From: Sva-07 sp963741755
GTDB lineage: Bacteria; Actinomycetota; Acidimicrobiia; Acidimicrobiales; Ilumatobacteraceae
Reading direction: 5' to 3'
DNA length: 64,000 nucleotides
NCBI GenBank assembly: GCA_963741755.1
Contig: CAVUJG010000014.1
Span: 1 to 64,000, forward strand
Part shown: positions 44,837 through 52,674 of the stretch, one piece after another
Position numbering within the stretch: the first letter of the stretch is position 1
Layout: each line of letters begins with the position of its first letter
The notes under the pieces: generated by a model
Database searches by the model: none
What the model was told of the DNA's origin: nothing
The model's input: the letters and a program-made list of their open reading frames with translations, nothing else
Position numbers and translations under genes: made by a program

Positions 44837-45043
44837 TCAGTCGTCGTCGGATTCGACGGCGTGTTCCCACGCCTCGTCGTCCTGCTCCCAGCCCTCGTTG
44901 CGTTCCTCGACCTTCGCCTTCCAGTTCTCGGCATCGAAGCGAGACGGGTACGGACCGAGGACGTGATCTCCGGCGCCACGTTCGGCTGCCGGAACAGCGA
45001 CCTTGCGGTTGAGATCCCAGTACCACTCGGTGTCGGTGCTCAT
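44837..45043 (-). CDS. Small acidic hypothetical protein
   Basis: 68 residues: MSTDTEWYWDLNRKVAVPAA, then GDHVLGPYPSRFDAENWKAK, and an acidic tail with three Trp (GWEQDDEAWE). The pattern WYWDL..G.VLGPYPS..EAENW is seen in short actinobacterial proteins of unknown role; I cannot name a function. GACACT six bases before the ATG gives a leaderless promoter. It lies upstream of rpe on the same strand and diverges from the RNA methyltransferase gene. Confidence 0.65.
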   Translation of the reverse strand: MSTDTEWYWDLNRKVAVPAAERGAGDHVLGPYPSRFDAENWKAKVEERNEGWEQDDEAWEHAVESDDD

Positions 45044-45089
45044 GCATCCAGTGTCGCGCGCCTGCCCATCGATCAAACGGTCGCCCCCG

Positions 45090-45095
45090 TACGCT
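45090..45095 (+). promoter_or_regulatory. -10 box TACGCT for the RNA methyltransferase gene
   Basis: TACGCT ends six bases (a G run) before the ATG at 45102. Confidence 0.4.
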
Positions 45096-45101
45096 GGGGG
45101 G

Positions 45102-46308
45102 ATGCAACTGACTCCCGATCGTCTCGTCGCGGGCGGCGACGCCATGGCCCGTGACGCCGATGGACGGGTCGTCTTCATCGACGGAGCGCTGCCGGGCGAG
45201 GTCGTCGACGTCGAGATCGAGCTGGCGAAGAAGGACTTCGCACGGGGGCGCATCGTCGAGATCATCGAGCCGTCGCCGCTGCGCGACTCGCCGTCGTGTT
45301 CGCATCGACGCAACGGCTGCGGCGGGTGCGACTGGATGCACTTCCAGCCCGACGCACAACTCGCCGCCAAGGTCGAGATCGTGCGTGAATCACTGCGACG
45401 CATCGGCCGGCTCGACCCCGACCTGGTCGAGTCCCTCGTCGAGCGAGGTGGCGCCGTGAGCCCGTTCGGCTACCGCACCACGATCCGCGTCGTCGGCGGC
45501 CCCAATGGGTCGGTCGGCTACCGGGCCGCCGACTCGAACGACGTCGTCGAGGTCACGAGCTGCCCGATCGCGGCGTCGAAGCTGTCGCGACTGCTGGCGG
45601 AGATCGGGGCCGACGAAGGCGCCGAACTGACGCTGCGCACCTCGGTGGACGACCGGTGCGATCACGGCGATCTGGGACAAGAAGTATCGCAAGAGCATCC
45701 GCGGGGTGCCGTCCAAGGTGCACATCGGCGAGCGGGCCTGGCTCACCGAGCGCATCGCCGGGCACGACCTGCGGGTCTCGGCGGGATCCTTCTTCCAGTC
45801 GGGAGCGCAGGCTGCCGAACTGCTCGTCGCGGCGGTCAAGGCGGCGGCCCCGGAGTTGTCGACAGCCCGTCACGCCGTCGATGCCTACGGCGGGGTCGGG
45901 CTGTTTGCCGTCGCCGCCATGGAGTCGACGCACCACGTCACGGTGATCGAGTCGTCGAAGTCGGCGTGTCTCGATGCCGAACACAACCTCGCCGGCCGTT
46001 CCGCCAACGTCGTTCGCGCCGATGTCTCCGGCTGGACGCCTCCGACCGGCGACGGTCCGACCCCACCGGTCGATGTCATCGTCGCCGACCCCGCTCGTCC
46101 CGGTCTGGCCAAGCCAGGCGTCGCTGCCCTCGCTGCGGCGGGTGCGGGCGTCCTCGTGCTGGTGAGCTGCGACCCGGTGTCGTTGGCTCGCGATGTTGCG
46201 CTGCTGGCCGAAGCCGGATACGTGCCCGAGCGCGTCGAAGTGTTCGACCTGTTCCCCAATACCCACCACGTCGAGACCGTCACCAGGTTCGTTTCTCAAC
46301 CGTCGTGA
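45102..46308 (+). CDS. TrmA/RumA-family RNA (uracil-5)-methyltransferase, frameshifted as read
   Basis: About 401 residues when joined. These enzymes methylate uracil C5 in tRNA or rRNA with S-adenosylmethionine. An N-terminal TRAM-like part (QLTPDRLVAGGDAMARDADG) is followed by an iron-sulfur Cys set (CSHRRNGCGGCDWMHF). The methyltransferase domain has SAGSFFQSGAQAAELLV, VDAYGGVGLFAVAA, IVADPARPGLAKPG and the catalytic Cys in LVLVSCDPVSLARDVA. One extra base at about 45643-45652 separates the halves, just before GAITAIWDKKYRK. Which uracil is modified cannot be told. TACGCT lies six bases before the ATG. Confidence 0.86.
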
Positions 46309-46361
46309 AATAATCTGTCCATGACGTCATCCGGGAGGACGCCCTGCAACGTACAGATGAT

Positions 46362-46940
46362 GTGAAACGTGAGTACACCGACGCTTCCGATGCGGCTCTC
46401 GTCGTGTCGATCGGCCGGTATCAGCAAGCCGCGCTCGCCGAGGCGTATCGGCGTCACGCCGGCGCTTCGTTCGGGTTGGCAAAGCGGTTGCTCAACGACC
46501 ACGCGCGCGCCGAGGAAGTGGTGCAGGAGGTGTTCGTCCGACTCTGGAACGAGCCGAACCGTTACGACCCCGAACGTGGCACGCTGCGAAGCTTCCTGCT
46601 CGCGCACACCCACGGTCGCTCGGTCGACATGATTCGCTCCGACGTCTCGCGGCGCAATCGTGAGGAGAAGGAAGCCCGAGAGCAGGCCGACGGCGGGTAT
46701 GACGTCGCGCACGAGGTGTGGGACATGGCGCTCGCAGGGCATGTTCGCGAAGCGATGGAAACCTTGCAGCACGGCGAGCGTGAGGCGATCGAGCTTGCGT
46801 ACTTTGGGGGCTTGACGTACAAGGAAGTGGCCGAACGCTTGGGTGAGGCCGAGGGCACCGTGAAGAGCCGGATCCGATCCGGCTTGAAGCGTCTGCGTGG
46901 AGAATTGGTCCAAGCCGGTGTGTCCGTGGGAGCTGAGTGA
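46362..46940 (+). CDS. sigK: ECF RNA polymerase sigma factor, SigK-like
   Basis: 192 residues. Region 2 spans AYRRHAGASFGLAKRLLNDH and AEEVVQEVFVRLWNEPNRYD. Region 4, a helix-turn-helix, is REAIELAYFGGLTYKEVAER and EAEGTVKSRIRSGLKRLR. The following gene is an RskA-type anti-sigma, so this is a group 4 (ECF) factor regulated by a membrane partner. The GTG start overlaps the stop of a 14-codon frame (46321-46365, MTSSGRTPCNVQMM) preceded by TAATCT, so sigma translation may depend on that leader; no ribosome-binding site is visible otherwise. Confidence 0.9.
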   Translation: MKREYTDASDAALVVSIGRYQQAALAEAYRRHAGASFGLAKRLLNDHARAEEVVQEVFVRLWNEPNRYDPERGTLRSFLLAHTHGRSVDMIRSDVSRRNREEKEAREQADGGYDVAHEVWDMALAGHVREAMETLQHGEREAIELAYFGGLTYKEVAERLGEAEGTVKSRIRSGLKRLRGELVQAGVSVGAE

Positions 46941-46941
46941 G

Positions 46942-47703
46942 ATGGGTGGAGCAATGGACGACATGACCGGTCCTTCCGGTGACACCTACGACCTCGACGA
47001 GCTGCTGGGGGCCTATGCGCTCGATGCCGTCGACCTCGACGAGCGCCGCCGCGTCGACGATTATCTCGAGGTCAACCCCCGAGCATCGGCCGAGGTGCAA
47101 GCTCACCGTGAAGTCGCCACGATGCTGGCCTTCACCGGGATGGACGCCCCCGACGACCTGTGGAGCCGGATCTCCGACGAGATCGGCGAGGTCGCACCTC
47201 CTCCGGGTCCCGAACTTGCCAAGGTGATGTCGTTCGACGATCATCCTCGCCGACGCCGTATCTCGACGGTCGCTCCGTGGCTGATGTCGGCTGCTGCCGC
47301 TGCGGTGATCATCTTCGTGGCCGTCGGCCTCGCGGACAGTGCCGACGCTCCCAACGAGCCGCTGGCCAGCGCCGTCGAAATCGCACAGGCCGACCGCGAC
47401 TCGCTCACCACCACGCTCGTTGCCGAGGGTTCCGATGCGTCCGCCGAGGCGATCATCGACCAGGACGGCCACGGCTTCGTGCTGGCACGTGATCTCCCGA
47501 CGCTGCCGGAGGGCCAGACCTACCAGCTCTGGGGCGTCGTCGAGGGCGGCGACGTCATCTCGCTCGGCATCTTCGGCCCGAACCCCGAGGTCGAGACCTT
47601 CACCGTCGAAGGCACGGTCGATGCGCTGGCGATCACGATCGAGCAGTACCCGGGCGTCGTCAGCAACGGCAATCCCGACGGCGCCTTCGTCGGCGCATTC
47701 TGA
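46942..47703 (+). CDS. rskA: Anti-sigma factor, RskA family
   Basis: 253 residues. The cytosolic N-terminal anti-sigma domain (YDLDELLGAYALDAVDLDER, then ASAEVQAHREVATMLAFTG) binds the sigma factor. One transmembrane helix lies at about residues 112-131 (SAAAAAVIIFVAVGLADSAD). The extracytoplasmic RskA domain has TYQLWGVVEGGDVISLGIFG and AITIEQYPGV. Proteolysis of such proteins releases the sigma factor in mycobacteria; that mode is inferred. It starts one base after the sigma stop. An ATG at 46954 is an alternative start. A family D repeat array follows. Confidence 0.9.
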   Translation: MGGAMDDMTGPSGDTYDLDELLGAYALDAVDLDERRRVDDYLEVNPRASAEVQAHREVATMLAFTGMDAPDDLWSRISDEIGEVAPPPGPELAKVMSFDDHPRRRRISTVAPWLMSAAAAAVIIFVAVGLADSADAPNEPLASAVEIAQADRDSLTTTLVAEGSDASAEAIIDQDGHGFVLARDLPTLPEGQTYQLWGVVEGGDVISLGIFGPNPEVETFTVEGTVDALAITIEQYPGVVSNGNPDGAFVGAF

Positions 47704-47722
47704 CGCGACCCGCTCCCACCTT

Positions 47723-47886
47723 GCGATGAGCGAGGCGACCGGATACGGCGGTTTCGCTCATCGGTGGGGCGTTTCGACGGTTTGCGATGAGCGAGGCGAC
47801 CGTATGCGGCGGTTTCGCTCATCGGTGGGGCGTTTCGACGGTTTGTGATGAGCGAGGCGACCGTATGCGGCGGTTTCGCTCATCGC
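47723..47886. repeat. Family D palindromic repeats, three copies before psuG
   Basis: Units at 47723-47763, 47784-47824 and 47845-47886, period 61. Ten-base arms CGATGAGCGA and TCGCTCATCG enclose a GC-rich loop containing either GGATAC (unit 1) or GTATGC (units 2, 3). The spacer GTGGGGCGTTTCGACGGTTT is also repeated. They lie between rskA and psuG. Confidence 0.92.
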
Positions 47887-47915
47887 ATCCCGGGTCGCCG
47901 GGCGGGGTGAAGCCG

Positions 47916-47921
47916 TAGCCT
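47916..47921 (+). promoter_or_regulatory. -10 box TAGCCT for psuG
   Basis: TAGCCT ends six bases before the GTG at 47928, giving a leaderless psuG message separate from the sigma/anti-sigma operon. Confidence 0.45.
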
Positions 47922-47927
47922 GGCGGG

Positions 47928-48830
47928 GTGTTGACGCCGGTCTGTTCCGAGGAAGTACGTGTTGCGATCGAGGAGGGCCGCCCGATCGTGGCGCTCGAGT
48001 CGACGATCTTCTCCCACCTCGGGCTTCCGTCGCCACACAATCGTGAGGCGCTGGAACGCTGCACCGCGGCGGTGCGGGCCGGTGGCGCGATCCCTGCGGT
48101 CACCGCGGTACTCGACGGCGTCGTGCGACTCGGATTGACCGACAACGAGCACGAACGCATCCTCGGACCGGCGCGCAAGGCCGCCGAACGTGACGTCGCG
48201 GTGGCGGTCGGACAGCGATGGGACGTCGGTGCGACCACCGTGTCGGCGTCGGTGGCGATCGCAGCGGCGGCCGGCGTCAGCGTGTTCGCGACGGGTGGAA
48301 TCGGTGGGGTGCATCGAGGCAGTGAGCTCACCGGCGACATCTCCGCCGACCTCGATGCGATCGCCTCGCATCCGGTGATCACCGTGTCGGCGGGCGCCAA
48401 GGCGTTCCTCGACCTGCCCCGAACCCTGGAGTTCCTCGAGACCGCCGGCGCCCCGGTGCTCGGCTGGCAACACGACTGGTTCCCGGCGTTCTACACCCGC
48501 TCGTCCGGTCTGCCGGTGCCGCACCGCGTCGAATCGGCCGACGAGGTGGCTCGTATCTTCGCCGCCCGCAGCCGCAACGCTTCCGGCATTCTGCTGACCG
48601 TGCCGATCCCCGAGGCTGCGGAACTCGATGCAGCCGAACTCCACGACGTGCTCACCGACGCGCTCGCCGAGTGTGATCGGGCAGGGATCACCGGTGCCGC
48701 GGTCACCCCGTTCGTGCTGGGTCGCATCGGTGCTGCCACCGAAGGCCGCAGCGTTCCGGCGAACCTCGCCCTTGCCGAGAACAACGCGGCTGTTGCCGCC
48801 AGCGTTGCTGTCGCCGTCGCCTCGTCCTGA
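47928..48830 (+). CDS. psuG: Pseudouridine-5'-phosphate glycosidase
   Basis: 300 residues. PsuG splits pseudouridine-5'-phosphate into uracil and ribose-5-phosphate in pseudouridine breakdown. Family sequence: IVALESTIFSHLGLPSPHNR, ARKAAERDVAVAVGQRWDVG and GVSVFATGGIGGVHRGSELT. These are followed by ITVSAGAKAFLDLPRTLEFL and FYTRSSGLPVPHRV, with the catalytic Lys and metal-binding Asp in their usual segments. The partner pseudouridine kinase PsuK is not adjacent. GTG start supported by the -10 box. The gene is flanked on both sides by family D repeat arrays. Confidence 0.95.
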   Translation: MLTPVCSEEVRVAIEEGRPIVALESTIFSHLGLPSPHNREALERCTAAVRAGGAIPAVTAVLDGVVRLGLTDNEHERILGPARKAAERDVAVAVGQRWDVGATTVSASVAIAAAAGVSVFATGGIGGVHRGSELTGDISADLDAIASHPVITVSAGAKAFLDLPRTLEFLETAGAPVLGWQHDWFPAFYTRSSGLPVPHRVESADEVARIFAARSRNASGILLTVPIPEAAELDAAELHDVLTDALAECDRAGITGAAVTPFVLGRIGAATEGRSVPANLALAENNAAVAASVAVAVASS

Positions 48831-48846
48831 CGCCTGACATCCCTCA

Positions 48847-49129
48847 GCGATGAGCGAAGCGACCGGATACGGCGGTTTGGCTCATCGCAGCGCCGGGTGT
48901 GGCCTCAGCGATGAGCGAAGCGACCGTATGCGGCGGTTTGGCTCATCGCAGCGCCGGGTGTGGCCTCAGCGATGAGCGAAGCGACCGATAGGCGGTTTGG
49001 CTCATCGCAGCGCCGGGTGGGCCTCAGCGATGAGCGAAGCGACCGGATACGGCGGTTTGGCTCATCGCAGCGCCGGGTGTGGCCTCAGCGATGAGCGAGG
49101 CGACCGTATGCGGCGGTTTGGCTCATCGC
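48847..49129. repeat. Family D palindromic repeats, five copies after psuG
   Basis: Units at 48847, 48908, 48969, 49027 and 49088, period 61 except one of 58. Arms GCGATGAGC and GCTCATCGC enclose a loop with GGATAC or GTATGC (unit 3 is two bases shorter). The spacer AGCGCCGGGTGTGGCCTCA repeats with them. They occupy the whole ~320-base gap between convergent psuG and an oxidoreductase gene; nothing else is visible there. Confidence 0.92.
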
Positions 49130-49148
49130 AGCGGGTGCAGGGTGGCCT

Positions 49149-49739
49149 TCAGGCGAGGCTGGACATCCGCTGCTCGACCCGATCGAGGAAGGCGGAGCGA
49201 TCGTCGTCGGACGCGTTGTCGATGCCGTACAGCGCGAGCCAGGTCGTGCGAGCCAGCGGGTGGCACATCGTCCGCAGGCTCCGGGTGAGTGTTCGTTTGC
49301 CACTCTCGCCTTCGACCATGTTGATGAACTTCGACGATCCGTGGGTGGTCACCGCCACCAGGCGGCGCACGTTTCGCAGACCGGGCCGGAGCCGATTGGC
49401 GCCATCCGGCAACGTCCAGGCCACACCGTTCACCCACACCCGATCGATCCAGCCCTTCAGCATCGCCGGTTGTCCCGACCACCACGTCGGGTAGACGAGC
49501 ACCACCGTGTCGCACCACTGCAGGTTGTCGGCGTACGCGGCGATCGACGGATCGGTGCCGACCACCAGGTGATTGGCCCGTTCGGTCGCGCTGAACGCCG
49601 GGTCGAAGCCCTCGGCGTACAGGTCGGTCAATCGGACCTCGGCGCCGCCGTCGGTGAGCCCCGCAACGACGCGATCACGAACCGCAGCAACGTACGAGTC
49701 GGGCGAGGGATGGCAGTACACCACGAGAGCTCGGGTCAT
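49149..49739 (-). CDS. Flavodoxin-fold NAD(P)H oxidoreductase
   Basis: 196 residues of the NAD(P)H:quinone oxidoreductase (NQO1/KefF-like) family, FMN- or FAD-binding. ALVVYCHPSPDSYVAAVRD is the N-terminal flavin phosphate region, VVLVYPTWWSGQPAMLKGWI DRV is the central signature, and THGSSKFINMVEG lies after. Cytosolic; substrate probably a quinone or similar electrophile. Its ATG overlaps the stop of a related upstream gene (ATGA). The two share the YPTWWSG-PA-LKGW core and are likely tandem duplicates. Confidence 0.85.
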   Translation of the reverse strand: MTRALVVYCHPSPDSYVAAVRDRVVAGLTDGGAEVRLTDLYAEGFDPAFSATERANHLVVGTDPSIAAYADNLQWCDTVVLVYPTWWSGQPAMLKGWIDRVWVNGVAWTLPDGANRLRPGLRNVRRLVAVTTHGSSKFINMVEGESGKRTLTRSLRTMCHPLARTTWLALYGIDNASDDDRSAFLDRVEQRMSSLA

Positions 49740-50329
49740 CGCAGCTCGGCCATCCGTCGTTCGACCCGGGCGAGGAACTCCTCGCGCTGCGCCGGCGTGG
49801 ACGTGTCGACCGCGTACAGCCCCAACCAAGCCGTGCGGACCCGCAACCCGCAGCTCATCCGCAAGGCGCGGGTGATGATGCGTCGCCCGTTGTCGTTGAT
49901 CAACCGGACGTACGACCGGGGCGAGCCGTAGGTGGAGATTCCGACCAGGCGCCGCATCTGCCCGAGGCCGGGGCGGACCTTGTTGGTGCGCTCGTCGAGG
50001 ACGAATCCGACGCCGGGCACCATCACCCGTTCGAGCCAGCCCTTGAGGATCGCCGGCAGGCCGCTCCACCACGTCGGGTACACGAACACGACCGCCTCGG
50101 CGCGCTGCACGAGAGCGGCGTGCTCTGCGACCATCGGATCGAGAATCGGCGAGTCGCCGTGGTACGCCTCGCGCTCCGGCGCCGTCATCGCGACTCGGAA
50201 CCCCAGGGCGTACAGGTCGAGCACGATCACCTCGTGGCCGGCGGCGCGTAAGCCGGACTGGGCCCTCGCGGCCAGCGCGTGGCAGTAGCTGTCGGTCGAC
50301 GGGTGGGCGACGACGACGAGGGCGAGCAT
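49736..50329 (-). CDS. Flavodoxin-fold NAD(P)H oxidoreductase, tandem paralogue
   Basis: 197 residues, from MLALVVVAHPSTDSYCHAL. Central motif VVFVYPTWWSGLPAILKGWL, then GVGFVLDERTNKVRPGLGQM and STYGSPRSYVRLINDNGRRI. Same family and size as the next gene, with which it overlaps by four bases, so it is probably one operon with the TauE-like gene upstream (its start lies just after that gene's stop at 50331). The frame extends to 50368 but the ATG at 50329 is the family start. Confidence 0.85.
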   Translation of the reverse strand: MLALVVVAHPSTDSYCHALAARAQSGLRAAGHEVIVLDLYALGFRVAMTAPEREAYHGDSPILDPMVAEHAALVQRAEAVVFVYPTWWSGLPAILKGWLERVMVPGVGFVLDERTNKVRPGLGQMRRLVGISTYGSPRSYVRLINDNGRRIITRALRMSCGLRVRTAWLGLYAVDTSTPAQREEFLARVERRMAELR

Positions 50330-50330
50330 C

Positions 50331-51143
50331 TCAGTCGCTCGCCGGCAGCGGCGGTTCGTGTTGCGCAACCGCCGGCTTCGACCGCAGCGACAGCAACTGG
50401 GTGATCGCCACGAACACGAGCAGCAGCGCGAACATGATGTTCGACACCTGGTCGCTCATGCGGTCGGAGATCGTGCCGCCCACGACGGCGCTGAGCGCAC
50501 CGAATCCACCGACGACCGCCGCCACACGGATGTCGACGTTCGCCTTCTTGCGATTGCGGATGGTGCCCATGATCGCTGTCGGCACGATCACTGCGACCGA
50601 GGTCCCCTTCGCCACCACAGGCACCATGCCCAAGATGACGACCATCGCCGGCACCATGATCACGCCGCCGCCGATGCCCAGCAGCCCGGCGAGGGTGCCG
50701 GTGAGCAGACCGATCACCACGAGCAGCAACGCCATCGCCACGGTCAGTTCGGAACGGCCTGTCGAATCGGTGCTGATCGCGAGGCGCGTCGCCGTGGCGA
50801 GCACGGTGATGACAAAGATGATGATCAGCACGTTCTTGGGGATGACGTGCAGCAACGTCGTGCCGACGACGGCGCCCGCAATGGCTCCGATCGCGAGGAA
50901 GAACGCCACCGCCCAGTCGACGTTGCCGTGCGACACATAGGTGATCAAGCTGGCCGCAGCGATGGGGAGCGTGGCGGCGAGCGACGTTCCGTGGGCGAGC
51001 CGCCGGTCCATCCCGGCCAGGCTGACCAGACCGGGCACGATGATCAGCCCGCCGCCGACGCCGAACAGTCCACCGAGCAGTCCAGCGGCCAGGCCGACGA
51101 TCATCGCTTGGCTGAACTTGACGGAACTGTTGGAGAGCGGCAC
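50331..51143 (-). CDS. TauE/SafE family membrane permease
   Basis: 270 residues. Predicted anion or organosulfonate exporter-type permease with about eight membrane helices. Two copies of the family motif are present: GLLGGLFGVGGGLIIVPGLV near the N-terminus and GTLAGLLGIGGGVIMVPAMV in the second half, the inverted-repeat signature of this family. The GTG at 51143 follows TAACGT by eight bases, which favours this start over upstream in-frame codons. Likely cotranscribed with the two oxidoreductases that follow. Substrate unknown. Confidence 0.88.
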   Translation of the reverse strand: MPLSNSSVKFSQAMIVGLAAGLLGGLFGVGGGLIIVPGLVSLAGMDRRLAHGTSLAATLPIAAASLITYVSHGNVDWAVAFFLAIGAIAGAVVGTTLLHVIPKNVLIIIFVITVLATATRLAISTDSTGRSELTVAMALLLVVIGLLTGTLAGLLGIGGGVIMVPAMVVILGMVPVVAKGTSVAVIVPTAIMGTIRNRKKANVDIRVAAVVGGFGALSAVVGGTISDRMSDQVSNIMFALLLVFVAITQLLSLRSKPAVAQHEPPLPASD

Positions 51144-51232
51144 CGCAGTCGACGTTAGGCGGCGTCGGCCCGAGGCGCGCATTCTCGGGCGATGTGTTGA
51201 GTACCGCGGGCCGGCTCTCACGCCCCGGCCAA

Positions 51233-51275
51233 CTCGTGAACAACTTCACCTCCTGCGCGTGCAGTTGTTCACGAG
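51233..51275. repeat. Family A palindromic repeat, copy 4
   Basis: Thirteen-base arms CTCGTGAACAACT and complement at 51233-51245 and 51263-51275. It lies between the GNAT gene stop (51293) and the TauE-like gene start, both on the minus strand. Confidence 0.8.
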
Positions 51276-51292
51276 AACGGGAAGTCGGGCTG

Positions 51293-51907
51293 TCAGATGT
51301 CGAGGTGGGCGCGAAGGCGGGCCTCGACCGTCGGCCAGTCGTCGATGGTGATCGCGTAGGTGGCGGTGTCGCGCAGCCGGTCGACGTCGCCGGTGCGAGT
51401 CGAGCGGCGATGGCGCCGCATCACACCTTCGAACGGCGCGCCGAGTCGTTCGATCGCTCGGCGACTCTGCTCGTTTCGAGCATCGGTACAGATGGCGACA
51501 CGCTGCACGTTCCAGATCTCGAATGCCTGCGTGAGCAGCAGCACCTTCGCCTCGGTGTTGATCGGGGTCCGCTGCGCGGACGGCGCCAACCAGGTGCCGC
51601 CGATCTCCACCTCGTCGGGATCGGCGCGTCCGAGGGGCCAGGCCGGGTTCAGGTAGCGGGTGCAGCCCACGATGACGCCGTCGTCGAGGCGTCGCTGCAC
51701 GAACGGTGCCGCCCGATCGTGCGCTGCGTCGTCGAGCAACCACTCGACGTACGCAGCAGCCTCGTCGCTGCCGTCGGGCACCTGGGTGTAGCCGAACGTC
51801 GAACGGTCGCCGGCGCCGGCGGTCGCAATTGCCTCGACGTGATCGGGTGCGAGCGGTTCCAGTGACACGTACCGGCCGGTCAGGGCTGCAACGGCGAGGC
51901 GACTCAT
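51293..51907 (-). CDS. GNAT acetyltransferase, RimJ/RimL-like
   Basis: 204 residues. LTGRYVSLEPLAPDHVEAIA is the typical N-terminus of Acetyltransf_3 proteins, with EIGGTWLAPSAQRTPINTEA in the acetyl-CoA region and RRAIERLGAPFEGVMRRHRR near the end. Substrates of such proteins include ribosomal N-termini and antibiotics; none can be assigned. CAGACT lies seven bases before the ATG. It diverges from the DUF2889 gene, 56 bases away, and a family A palindrome follows its stop. Confidence 0.85.
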   Translation of the reverse strand: MSRLAVAALTGRYVSLEPLAPDHVEAIATAGAGDRSTFGYTQVPDGSDEAAAYVEWLLDDAAHDRAAPFVQRRLDDGVIVGCTRYLNPAWPLGRADPDEVEIGGTWLAPSAQRTPINTEAKVLLLTQAFEIWNVQRVAICTDARNEQSRRAIERLGAPFEGVMRRHRRSTRTGDVDRLRDTATYAITIDDWPTVEARLRAHLDI

Positions 51908-51962
51908 CGGCGTCAGTCTGGCCGATCGGAGGTCGTCGATTGGGAAGGGTTACCTTGCACCG

Positions 51963-52670
51963 ATGGCCGACCCGACCGTCACCGACGACCTGTTCGACAC
52001 CTCCACCATCCTGCCGAGCGACCCGGTCGGCGACGACGGTGAGGCGTTGGAGGTCCTGCACGATCGCGAGTACCGGGTGCGAGCGTTCCGTAAACGCGAC
52101 GATCTGCTGCTCATCCGCGGTGCGGTGCGCGACCAGAAACCGCCGGGGCTGTACATCGACATCGACCCGAACCCGATGACGATCCACCACATGCAGATCG
52201 ACCTCGAGATCGCCTTCCCGACGCTCGAGATCGTCGGCGCAACGGTGGGCATCGAGACGCACCCTCACACGTCGTGCACCAAGATCGAGGGCCACTACGA
52301 CAAGCTCGTCGGGCTGTCGATCGCCCGAGGTTTCACCCACAAGGTGCGCGAACTGTTCGGCGGGCCGCGAGGGTGCACACACACGACTGCGTTGCTGCAG
52401 GCGATGGCTCCCGTGGCGATCCAGTGCATGTGGTCGATGCGCGCTTCGCAGGCCAAGCGCGGTGGTGCCATGGCGCAGGCACCGACACCGGAGCAGCGCG
52501 AAATGGCATGGCAGTTCAACCTGAACACCTGCCACGTATGGGCTGAAGATGGCGAGCAGGTGCAGCAGCTACAGGCGGGCGGCGACTTCGAGCCACCGAT
52601 CTGGGCGACCGAACGGATGGTGGAACTCGGGCTCAAGCCTGACGCCTGGCGTCAGCGGATGCAGGGCTGA
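51963..52670 (+). CDS. DUF2889 family protein
   Basis: 235 residues of the DUF2889 family, function unknown. Recognised by REYRVRAFRKRDDLLLIRGA, HHMQIDLEIAFPTLEIVGAT and the Cys/His-rich ELFGGPRGCTHTTALLQAMA, which could be a metal or cofactor site (CTHTT). The C-terminal half is helical with NTCHVWAEDG. TACCTT ends six bases before the ATG (leaderless). The oxidoreductase gene starts five bases after its stop, suggesting one transcript. Confidence 0.8.
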   Translation: MADPTVTDDLFDTSTILPSDPVGDDGEALEVLHDREYRVRAFRKRDDLLLIRGAVRDQKPPGLYIDIDPNPMTIHHMQIDLEIAFPTLEIVGATVGIETHPHTSCTKIEGHYDKLVGLSIARGFTHKVRELFGGPRGCTHTTALLQAMAPVAIQCMWSMRASQAKRGGAMAQAPTPEQREMAWQFNLNTCHVWAEDGEQVQQLQAGGDFEPPIWATERMVELGLKPDAWRQRMQG

Positions 52671-52674
52671 CGTC

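Noticed and set aside
48847..49129. Regularly spaced repeats resembling a CRISPR array
   Set aside because: The spacers are themselves repeats, not unique sequences; the units are palindromic intergenic elements, and no cas gene is present.
47723..49129. Small proteins of the form MSEAT-GYGG encoded by the family D repeats
   Set aside because: The 61-base period changes frame at every unit, so no continuous protein is encoded; the open frames are chance.
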